A DNA stretch of 15,871 nt from Klenkia sp. (GTDB lineage Bacteria; Actinomycetota; Actinomycetes; Mycobacteriales; Geodermatophilaceae), in the NCBI GenBank assembly GCA_025966215.1, contig JAOPVM010000308.1, forward strand, positions 1-15,871. The letters are read 5' to 3'. The notes below the pieces were generated by a model. The model worked only from the letters and a program-made list of their open reading frames with translations. It did no database searches and was not told the origin of the DNA. The position numbers and the translations under genes are program-made. Below, piece by piece: positions 7,505 through 15,871 of the stretch (positions are counted from its first letter, which is position 1; each line of letters opens with the position of its first letter).

Positions 7505-8601
7505 AGCTGATCGCCGCGATGAGCGGCGGGGTGGACTCCGCCGTCGCCGCAGCGCTCGCCGTCGAGGCCGGGCACGACGTCACCGGGGTGCACCTGGCGC
7601 TGAGCCAGCACCGCCAGCAGATGCGCAGCGGGTCCCGGGGCTGCTGCAGCGTCGAGGACGCCGACGACGCCCGCCGGGTGGCCGGCGAGCTGGGCATCCC
7701 GTTCTACGTGTGGGACATGGCCGAGCAGTTCGCCGAGGACGTCGTGGACGACTTCGTCGCCGAGTACGCAGCCGGCCGGACGCCGAACCCCTGTCTGCGC
7801 TGCAACGAGAAGATCAAGTTCGCTGCCGTGCTGGACCGCGCGCAGGCGCTCGGGTTCGACGCCGTCGTCACCGGACACCACGCCAGGCTGGTCGACGGCG
7901 AGCTGCGTCGGTCGGTGGACGCGGCCAAGGACCAGAGCTACGTGCTCGGGGTGCTCACCGAGCGACAGCTGGCCGGGGCGGTCTTCCCGCTCGGGGGGAT
8001 GACCAAGGAGCGGGTGCGGGAGATCGCTGCCGAGCGCGGGTACGCGGTGGCCACCAAGCCCGACAGCCACGACATCTGCTTCATCCCCGACGGCGACACC
8101 CGGGGCTTCCTCGACCGTCGGCTGGGCGTCGCGCCCGGGCCGGTGGTGGACGCGGCGACCGGCGCGACGGTGGGGGAGCACCGAGGCACCCACGGCTTCA
8201 CGATCGGGCAGCGCAAGGGCCTGGGCGTGACGGTCGGCGATCAGCGGCCGCGGTACGTGCTGGGCATCGAGCCGGTCTCGCGCACGGTCACCATCGGCAC
8301 GGCCGACCAGGCCGGCGTCGACGAGGTGCTGACCGGAGCGCCGACCTGGACCGGTCCGGTGCCCGAGCTGCCCTTCGGTGCCGTGGTGCAGCTGCGGGCG
8401 CACGGGGCGTCCGTGCCGTGCACGGTCTCGGCCCGGGACGGGTCGACGGGGTTGCGGCTCGAGCTGCACGACCAGCAGCGCGGCGTGGCCCCGGGACAGT
8501 CGGCCGTGCTGTACGCCCCGGACGCCGAGCGGGGCGACCGGGTGCTCGGGCAGGCCACCGTGTTCCGTGCAGGTGAACGCCAGGCGTCGGTTCTCAGCTG
8601 A
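7501..8601 (+). CDS. mnmA: tRNA-specific 2-thiouridylase
   Basis: This 366-aa cytoplasmic enzyme thiolates U34 of tRNAs for Lys, Glu and Gln, using ATP to adenylate the base and a persulfide sulfur. The N-terminal PP-loop is [11 protein letters not shown] (residues 7-17), with [15 protein letters not shown] after it. The first catalytic cysteine is Cys101 in [10 protein letters not shown] and the second is Cys193 in [26 protein letters not shown] and [11 protein letters not shown] are family blocks, and the C-terminal beta-barrel runs from about residue 275. Its GTG overlaps the desulfurase stop, so the donor and acceptor of the sulfur relay are co-translated. The position of E. coli Asp99 (NPD) is Cys here (NPC), which I believe is usual in actinobacteria. 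A promoter for the next gene starts 4 bp after its stop. Confidence 0.96.
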   Translation: MKLIAAMSGGVDSAVAAALAVEAGHDVTGVHLALSQHRQQMRSGSRGCCSVEDADDARRVAGELGIPFYVWDMAEQFAEDVVDDFVAEYAAGRTPNPCLRCNEKIKFAAVLDRAQALGFDAVVTGHHARLVDGELRRSVDAAKDQSYVLGVLTERQLAGAVFPLGGMTKERVREIAAERGYAVATKPDSHDICFIPDGDTRGFLDRRLGVAPGPVVDAATGATVGEHRGTHGFTIGQRKGLGVTVGDQRPRYVLGIEPVSRTVTIGTADQAGVDEVLTGAPTWTGPVPELPFGAVVQLRAHGASVPCTVSARDGSTGLRLELHDQQRGVAPGQSAVLYAPDAERGDRVLGQATVFRAGERQASVLS

Positions 8602-8604
8602 CCC

Positions 8605-8633
8605 TTGGTCGCGTCATGGTTTCGGGCTAGCTT
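8605..8633 (+). promoter_or_regulatory. sigma-70-type promoter for the secreted nucleotidase
   Basis: TTGGTC (8605-8610) and TAGCTT (8628-8633) are separated by exactly 17 bp, a good housekeeping (HrdB/SigA-type) promoter. It lies immediately after mnmA. Transcription would start near 8640, giving a leader of roughly 90 nt with a hairpin at its 5' end. This is the best -35/-10 pair in the window. Confidence 0.6.
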
Positions 8634-8636
8634 GCT

Positions 8637-8660
8637 GCGAGGCGTATCCGTTCGCCTCGC
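8637..8660 (+). promoter_or_regulatory. hairpin at the predicted transcript start of the nucleotidase gene
   Basis: GCGAGGCG (8637-8644) and CGCCTCGC (8653-8660) pair over 8 bp around the loop TATCCGTT. The predicted start site (about 8640) falls in the left arm. It may be a terminator for mnmA, a 5'-stabilising hairpin, or an operator; the sequence does not decide. Confidence 0.45.
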
Positions 8661-8731
8661 TACTTAGTCAAGCTCTGTGACCGGACGACCACGGGGAGTC
8701 GCCGGGCCCGGGCCCACACCTCGGAGGACCC

Positions 8732-10903
8732 TTGCGCCGAACGCGCCTGTCTCTCGCGCTGACCCTGGTGGCTTCGGCCACCGTCGTCGGCATCCCGTCG
8801 GTGGCCTCGGCCGCGCCGGTGCCGGCCGTCGCACCCGACGTCCCGGTCCAGCTGCTGACGATCAACGACTTCCACGGCCGGATCACCGACACGACGGCTG
8901 CCGACGCGACACTGGGGACGGCAACCGTCGGTGGCGCAGCGAGCGTGGCGAGCACCGTCACCGCGAGCCGAGAGGCCTTCGTGGCCGGAGGTGGTGCGGA
9001 GGGCAACTCGCTCTTCATCGGCCTCGGGGACCTCGTCGGTGCATCGCCGTTCGACTCGGCGGGCTTCCGTGACGAGTCGACCGTCGAGGTGCTCAACGGC
9101 CTCGACATGGCGGTCAGCGTGGTCGGCAACCACGAGTTCGACCGTGGGACGACCGAGCTCCGTCGGCTCTCCGGACCCACCGACCGGACGTTCTCCGACG
9201 ACCAGACGGCGTGCGAGGGCGTGACCGTCGGTGTGAACGGCTGCTTCACCGACAGCACCGGGGCGCCCTTCGCCGGCACGGACTTCCCGTACCTGGCGGC
9301 CAACGTCCTGCGGGCCGGCACCGACGAGCCGATGCTGCCCCCGTTCGCGGTCCAGGAGGTCGATGGCCAGCGGATCGGCTTCATCGGCGTCGTCACCGAG
9401 ACAACCGCGGGCATCGTCGCCCCGACCGGGATCGCCGACGTGGAGTTCATCGACGAGGCGACCGCGATCAACCGGTGGGTGCCGGTGCTGCAGGCGCAGG
9501 GCGTCGAGGCGATCGTGGCCCTGGTGCACGAGGGCGGGACGCCGGCGACCCCGGCCGACGTCAACGGCTGCGGCCAGCTGAGCGGCTCGATCGTGGACAT
9601 CAACGACCGTACCGATCCCGCCGTCGACGTGGTCCTCTCGGCCCACACGCACCAGAACTACAGCTGCTACCTCGAGGACCCGGCCGGGCAGCCTCGGCTG
9701 GTCGCCCAGTCCGGCTACTACGGCCGGCTCGTCGGTGACGTCCGCTTCGTCATCGACGGTGCCACCGGTGACGTCGACCGGCTCTGCGGCACGTACTCGG
9801 TGACCAACGTGCCGACCGACCGGGCGGCCCGGACGCCCGACGCGGCCACCGCGGGCATCGTGTCCTTCTGGAACCGCCAGGCGACCGCCGTCGGGGGTCG
9901 CCAGGTCGGTTCCACCACGACCCCCCTCGCGCGGGCCGTCACCTCAGCCGGCACCGAGAACCGCGGAGCGGAGTCCGTGCTGGGCAACACCGTCGCCGAG
10001 GCGCAGCTGGTTGGACTGCAGGACGACCCGACCACCTACGGGGACCCTGCCGCCACCTTCGGCGGCGGCCTGCCCGCGGTGGCGTTCATGAACCCCGGCG
10101 GGCTGCGGGCCAACATCGACAGCGGCCCGATCACCTACGCCGAGGCGTTCGCCGTCCAGCCGTTCGGCAACTACGCCAACGCGATCACCCTGACCGGCGC
10201 CGACATCCGGCTGGTGCTGGAGCAGCAGTTCAACACCCCGGGGCGGACGTCGCAGCTGTGGTTGGGCACGTCGGAGGGCTTCTCCTACTCCTACGACCTG
10301 GCCCGACCGGCCTACGACCGGGTGGACCCGGTCTCGATCCAGATCGACGACCCGAGCACCCCGGCCCTCGATCCGCAGGTCGTCGTCCCCACGACCACCT
10401 ACCGAGTCGTGGCGAACTCCTTCCTCGCCGGCGGAGGCGACAGCTTCACCGCCTTCCGCAACGGGACCGTGCAGGTGACCGGCCCGGTCGACGTGGAGAC
10501 CGCCATCGCGTTCTTCGGCGACAACGACCCGTACACCGCGCCGCCCATCGGGCACGGCACCGCGGTCACCGACGGGCGGGCCGCGAATCCGGCGACCCCG
10601 CCGGCCGGCGGCGGTTCCGGGGCCGGGGAGAACGGCGGCAATGCCGCGGCCACCGGCCTGACCGGGACGACCGGCACCGCTGCTGCGGGCTACCCGTGCC
10701 CGGCCGTGCCGACCACCCCGCCGATCACGGCCACCCCGGGTGTGGACCCGATCGCCAACCCCGGCAACGGGATCCCGGCCGGTCAGCTGGCGAACACCGG
10801 TGCAGCCACCGGGCAGATGCTCGGCCTGGGGGCGCTGCTGCTCCTGACCGGTGGGGTCGCGACCGCGGCGGGCTACCGTCGCAACCGTGGCCTCGCCGAC
10901 TGA
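8732..10903 (+). CDS. secreted, cell-wall-anchored 5'-nucleotidase/2',3'-cyclic phosphodiesterase family protein
   Basis: A 723-aa exported metallophosphoesterase that probably removes phosphate from extracellular nucleotides or UDP-sugars. The TTG start at 8732 has GGAGG at 8723-8727 and gives a clean signal peptide (RRTR, hydrophobic core, ASA|AP cleavage near residue 27). The metallophosphatase domain shows TINDFHGR (Asp46, His48), GLGDLVGASP, VVGNHEFDRG (Asn133, His134) and SAHTHQN (His305, His307). The C-terminal 5'-nucleotidase domain has FMNPGGLRANI (Asn454-Arg459), AFAVQPFGNYANAITLTG and ANSFLAGGGDSFTAF. A Gly/Thr/Pro-rich linker (about 610-680) leads to a LANTG sorting signal, a hydrophobic segment and a basic tail. 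Family members of this type (UshA/YfkN-like) are periplasmic or wall-bound. It has its own promoter and no evident functional link to its neighbours. Its 3' end overlaps the MetE-like gene by 17 bp. Confidence 0.9.
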   Translation: MRRTRLSLALTLVASATVVGIPSVASAAPVPAVAPDVPVQLLTINDFHGRITDTTAADATLGTATVGGAASVASTVTASREAFVAGGGAEGNSLFIGLGDLVGASPFDSAGFRDESTVEVLNGLDMAVSVVGNHEFDRGTTELRRLSGPTDRTFSDDQTACEGVTVGVNGCFTDSTGAPFAGTDFPYLAANVLRAGTDEPMLPPFAVQEVDGQRIGFIGVVTETTAGIVAPTGIADVEFIDEATAINRWVPVLQAQGVEAIVALVHEGGTPATPADVNGCGQLSGSIVDINDRTDPAVDVVLSAHTHQNYSCYLEDPAGQPRLVAQSGYYGRLVGDVRFVIDGATGDVDRLCGTYSVTNVPTDRAARTPDAATAGIVSFWNRQATAVGGRQVGSTTTPLARAVTSAGTENRGAESVLGNTVAEAQLVGLQDDPTTYGDPAATFGGGLPAVAFMNPGGLRANIDSGPITYAEAFAVQPFGNYANAITLTGADIRLVLEQQFNTPGRTSQLWLGTSEGFSYSYDLARPAYDRVDPVSIQIDDPSTPALDPQVVVPTTTYRVVANSFLAGGGDSFTAFRNGTVQVTGPVDVETAIAFFGDNDPYTAPPIGHGTAVTDGRAANPATPPAGGGSGAGENGGNAAATGLTGTTGTAAAGYPCPAVPTTPPITATPGVDPIANPGNGIPAGQLANTGAATGQMLGLGALLLLTGGVATAAGYRRNRGLAD
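10787..10900 (+). other. LAXTG-type sortase sorting signal at the nucleotidase C-terminus
   Basis: Codons 686-690 spell LANTG, followed by a hydrophobic segment (LGLGALLLLTGGVATAAG) and a tail with Arg-Arg-Asn-Arg. This three-part layout is a cell-wall sorting signal. LAXTG rather than LPXTG is the motif used by class E sortases of high-GC actinobacteria, so the mature enzyme is probably linked to peptidoglycan. No sortase gene is in the window. Confidence 0.8.
10874..10879 (+). promoter_or_regulatory. -10 box of a probable leaderless promoter for the MetE-like gene
   Basis: TACCGT lies exactly 7 nt before the GTG at 10887, inside the last codons of the nucleotidase gene. No Shine-Dalgarno sequence is visible before that GTG. 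The hexamer and spacing are identical to those before ligA. Confidence 0.45.
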
Positions 10904-11939
10904 CAGCACGCCTGAGCACGGCACCACCGAGAACAGCACCGACGACCCGAGGCCGGTCCCTGCAGCAGCATGGGGGCCGGCCTCCGGCGTCGGGTCCCTG
11001 CCCGGCACCGACCCGGCCGAGGCGGTCCGCCTCGTCGTCGGCGAGCTGACCGGGTTCGCCCACCTCCCCGAGCTGCCGGCCCGCGGGGTCGGCGCCGACA
11101 TGCTGGGCCGCAGTGCCGGCCTGCTGGTCGACGTGCACGTCGACCTGACCCCGGCCGGCTGGCGGCTGGTGCCCCGGCCCGGACGTGACGAGCAGCGCGC
11201 CCACGAGTTCCTCGACCGCGACCTCGACGCGCTGTACGACGTCGCCGGCGACTGGACCGGCCCGTTCAAGGTGCAGTCCGCGGGTCCCTGGACCCTGGCC
11301 GCCGGGCTCGAGCGCACCCGGGGCGACCGGGCGGTCACCGACCCCGGCGCCCGACGCGACATCACCCAGTCCCTCGCCGAGGGCCTGCGCGCCCACGCCG
11401 CCGCGGTCGGCGCCCGGCTGCCCGGTGCCGACGTCGTGATCCAGGTCGACGAGCCCTCACTTCCCGCCGTCCTGATGGGCGGGCTGCCCACCCAGAGCGG
11501 GTTCGGCAAGCTCGCCGCGATCGAGGCCCAGGTCGTCCAGGAGGAGCTCGCAGGCTTCCTGGCCGCCCTCGGCCACCGCACCGTCGTGCACTGCTGCGCC
11601 ACCCGTGCCCCGCTCGGCCTCCTCCGCGCCGCCGGCGCCGACGCGCTGTCCTTCGACCACGGCCTGGTCCAGGACCTCGACAGCGTCGGCCAGGCCGTGG
11701 AGGCCGGCACCCACCTGTTCCTGGGCGTGGTCCCCGGCACCGACCGGCAGCTGCCCGCGCCGAAGGCCACGGCCACCCGGCTGCAGGCGTGGTGGAACGA
11801 GCTGGGCTTCCCCGCGGACTCCCTGCACGAGGCCGTGACGCTGACCCCCTCGTGCGGGCTGGCCGGGGCCGGCCCGGCCTACGCGCGTGCCGCGATGGCC
11901 CACGTGCGCCAGGCGGCGGAGTACCTGCTGCCCGACTGA
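10887..11939 (+). CDS. short MetE-like (cobalamin-independent methionine synthase C-terminal domain) protein
   Basis: A 350-aa protein related to the catalytic C-terminal barrel of MetE; it lacks the N-terminal half of the about 750-aa MetE. It corresponds in place and size to M. tuberculosis Rv3015c. The MetE zinc site is recognisable: VHCCA gives His235 and Cys237 (the MetE HxC), Asp257 in LSFDHGL stands where MetE has Glu, and Cys323 in TPSCGL is the last ligand. The spacings (22 and 66 residues) are close to those in E. coli MetE. IQVDEPSLPAV near residue 190 is also MetE-like. It may transfer a methyl group to a thiol, but the substrate is unknown. GTG 10887 is preferred over ATG 10851 because a -10 box stands 7 nt before it; the first ~30 residues are low-complexity either way. 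ligA starts 39 bp downstream. Confidence 0.8.
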   Translation: MASPTDSTPEHGTTENSTDDPRPVPAAAWGPASGVGSLPGTDPAEAVRLVVGELTGFAHLPELPARGVGADMLGRSAGLLVDVHVDLTPAGWRLVPRPGRDEQRAHEFLDRDLDALYDVAGDWTGPFKVQSAGPWTLAAGLERTRGDRAVTDPGARRDITQSLAEGLRAHAAAVGARLPGADVVIQVDEPSLPAVLMGGLPTQSGFGKLAAIEAQVVQEELAGFLAALGHRTVVHCCATRAPLGLLRAAGADALSFDHGLVQDLDSVGQAVEAGTHLFLGVVPGTDRQLPAPKATATRLQAWWNELGFPADSLHEAVTLTPSCGLAGAGPAYARAAMAHVRQAAEYLLPD

Positions 11940-14914
<2,975 letters not shown>

Positions 14915-15052
14915 GTGATCCTCCGCGGGGACACCAGCGCAACGACCCGGGCAGCCGATCTCCGTCGATCGAGGGACGGCGCCCACCCTGCCGCATCAGC
15001 CCCCGCCGAGGCCAACCCGGCTCGCGGACGGGGGACGTCGTCCGGCCCCACG

Positions 15053-15058
15053 TAGACT
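15053..15058 (+). promoter_or_regulatory. -10 box candidate for gatCA
   Basis: TAGACT fits TANNNT and is the only TA-containing -10 candidate in the divergent region. The transcript would start near 15065, giving a leader of about 97 nt to the gatC ATG. Alternatively it allows leaderless translation from the TTG 7 nt downstream (15066), which is in frame with gatC. Confidence 0.45.
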
Positions 15059-15071
15059 GCCCGGGTTGGAG

Positions 15072-15085
15072 CGGACCACGGTCCG
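15072..15085 (+). promoter_or_regulatory. short inverted repeat just downstream of the gatC transcript start
   Basis: CGGACC (15072-15077) and GGTCCG (15080-15085) form a perfect 6-bp inverted repeat with a 2-nt centre, at about +7 to +20 of the predicted transcript. A 2-nt loop is too tight for a good RNA hairpin, so a protein-binding palindrome is as likely. Function is unproven. Confidence 0.35.
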
Positions 15086-15161
15086 TCCCGACCCAGCACC
15101 TGCACGACGCAGCACACCAGCCACCGCACCGAGCAGACCGACAGTGGGGTCCCGCCAGCGC

Positions 15162-15470
15162 ATGAGCACTCCCAGCAGCCTCTCCCGAGAGGACGTCGCG
15201 CACCTCGCGCAGTTGTCCCGGCTCGCCGTCACCGACGAGGAGCTCGACCTGTTCGCCGGGCAGCTCGGTGTCGTCCTCGGCGCCGTCGCCCGGGTGCAGG
15301 ACGCCCCCACCGAGGACGTCGCCCCGACGACGCACGCCGTGCCGTTGACCAACGTGTACCGGCCCGACGTCGTGACCCCGAGCCTGTCCCGCGAGCAGGT
15401 GCTCGCCGGCGCGCCCGCGGCCGAGGACGACCGCTTCCGGGTCCCGCGGATCCTGCAGGACGAGGCATGA
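15162..15470 (+). CDS. gatC: aspartyl/glutamyl-tRNA amidotransferase subunit C
   Basis: This 102-aa small subunit of GatCAB wraps around GatA and stabilises the complex that converts Glu-tRNA(Gln) and Asp-tRNA(Asn) to the correct amides. The N-terminal [20 protein letters not shown] and the LFAGQL helix are typical, as is the close FRVPRIL. ATG 15162 gives the usual length (about 95-105 aa) and N-terminus; it lacks a clear Shine-Dalgarno. An in-frame TTG at 15066 would add 32 Arg/Pro/Thr-rich residues and is considered under findings. The stop overlaps the gatA ATG (ATGA). Confidence 0.93.
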   Translation: MSTPSSLSREDVAHLAQLSRLAVTDEELDLFAGQLGVVLGAVARVQDAPTEDVAPTTHAVPLTNVYRPDVVTPSLSREQVLAGAPAAEDDRFRVPRILQDEA

Positions 15471-15871
15471 GCGCCACCGAGCTGACCCGGCTGGACGTCA
15501 CCGCGCTGCAGGCCGCGCTGGCCGACGGCAGCACCAGTGCCGTCGAGGTCACCCGGGCCCACCTGGACGCGATCACCGCCGGGGACGGCGCGCTGAACTC
15601 CTACCTGTTCGTCGACGGCGACGCGGCGCTGGCCACGGCCGCCGACGTCGACCGCCGCCGCACCGCGGGCGAGGAGCTGGGCCGCCTGGCCGGCGTCCCC
15701 GTCGCGCTGAAGGACGTCGTCGTCACCCACGGCGTGCCCACCACCAGCGGCTCCAAGATCCTCCAGGGCTGGACCCCGCCCTACGACGCGACCGTCGCCG
15801 CCCGGCTCAAGGCCGCCGGCACCGTGCTGCTGGGCAAGACCAACATGGACGAGTTCGCGATGGGCTCCTCC
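15467..15871 (+). CDS. gatA: aspartyl/glutamyl-tRNA amidotransferase subunit A (3' end missing)
   Basis: The first 135 codons of the amidase subunit that releases ammonia from glutamine for tRNA transamidation. The fragment has [16 protein letters not shown], then [24 protein letters not shown] with the catalytic Lys of the Ser-cisSer-Lys triad, [28 protein letters not shown] and [10 protein letters not shown], where the window ends just before the serines of the active-site loop. ATG 15467 overlaps the gatC stop by 4 bp, so the two are translationally coupled; gatB would be expected further downstream. Confidence 0.96.
   Translation, partial: MSATELTRLDVTALQAALADGSTSAVEVTRAHLDAITAGDGALNSYLFVDGDAALATAADVDRRRTAGEELGRLAGVPVALKDVVVTHGVPTTSGSKILQGWTPPYDATVAARLKAAGTVLLGKTNMDEFAMGSS

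Larger units (their letters stand above)
14915..15161. other. divergent intergenic region between the ACT gene and gatC
   Basis: About 247 bp without a convincing gene. It holds the ACT gene's ribosome binding site (14920-14924, reverse strand), a TAGACT -10 candidate for gatC and a 6-bp inverted repeat. I found no TANNNT box for the reverse gene; TA dinucleotides are almost absent here. A palindrome TCGATCGA lies at 14965-14972 within a weak 5-bp inverted repeat, of unknown meaning. Confidence 0.6.

Noticed and set aside
8704..8715. GGGCCCGGGCCC palindrome in the nucleotidase leader
   Set aside because: It is a pure G/C palindrome of a kind expected by chance at this base composition; no supporting context.
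10851..10886. ATG 10851 as the MetE-like start
   Set aside because: It adds 12 basic residues deep inside the nucleotidase gene. GTG 10887 has the -10 box at leaderless spacing. The call is not certain, as the N-terminus is low-complexity either way.

Overview
The window is about 15.9 kb of very GC-rich DNA with codon use strongly biased to G/C in third positions. It carries 13 protein genes, 12 on the + strand and one on the - strand, with no RNA gene, mobile element or CRISPR array. Gene content and order (etfB-etfA ... cysteine desulfurase-mnmA ... MetE-like-ligA-[reverse ACT gene]-gatC-gatA) match, from memory, the M. tuberculosis Rv3029c-Rv3011c neighbourhood. This points to an actinomycete chromosome. 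A Geodermatophilaceae-type organism (Blastococcus/Modestobacter/Geodermatophilus) is my best guess, but that is inference.

Layout: (i) 1-960 is the 3' part of a PLP-dependent cysteine-synthase-fold enzyme resembling the mycobacterial cysteine desulfhydrase Cds1, ending in a hairpin. (ii) 994-2855 holds a likely operator/promoter and etfB-etfA, the electron-transfer flavoprotein, closed by two strong tandem hairpins. (iii) 2995-8601 is a tightly packed series: VOC protein, ATP-dependent DNA ligase ligB, 14-TM MFS transporter, cysteine desulfurase and mnmA. The last four overlap one another by 4 bp (GTGA or ATGA). (iv) 8605-10903 has its own promoter and encodes a secreted 5'-nucleotidase-type phosphoesterase with a C-terminal LANTG cell-wall sorting signal. 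(v) 10887-14270 holds a short MetE-like zinc protein and the NAD+-dependent ligase ligA. (vi) 14252-14914 is a reverse-strand ACT-domain gene whose 3' end overlaps ligA by 19 bp. (vii) 15053-15871 holds gatC and the 5' part of gatA, for transamidation of misacylated tRNAs.

Functionally, the cysteine desulfurase and MnmA form a sulfur relay for 2-thiouridine in tRNA, and the Cds1-like enzyme may also act on cysteine sulfur. Two DNA ligases of different cofactor class lie about 7 kb apart. Several genes appear to be transcribed from leaderless promoters: a TANNNT box lies exactly 7 nt before the start codon of the VOC, MetE-like and ligA genes. A TANNNT box also lies 9 nt before the desulfurase ATG, and another lies 7 nt before an in-frame TTG upstream of gatC.

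I see no clearly undescribed system. The items most worth checking are the sortase-anchored nucleotidase, the MetE-like zinc protein, the etfBA operator candidate, the leaderless promoter pattern and the Lys-rich tail of LigA.
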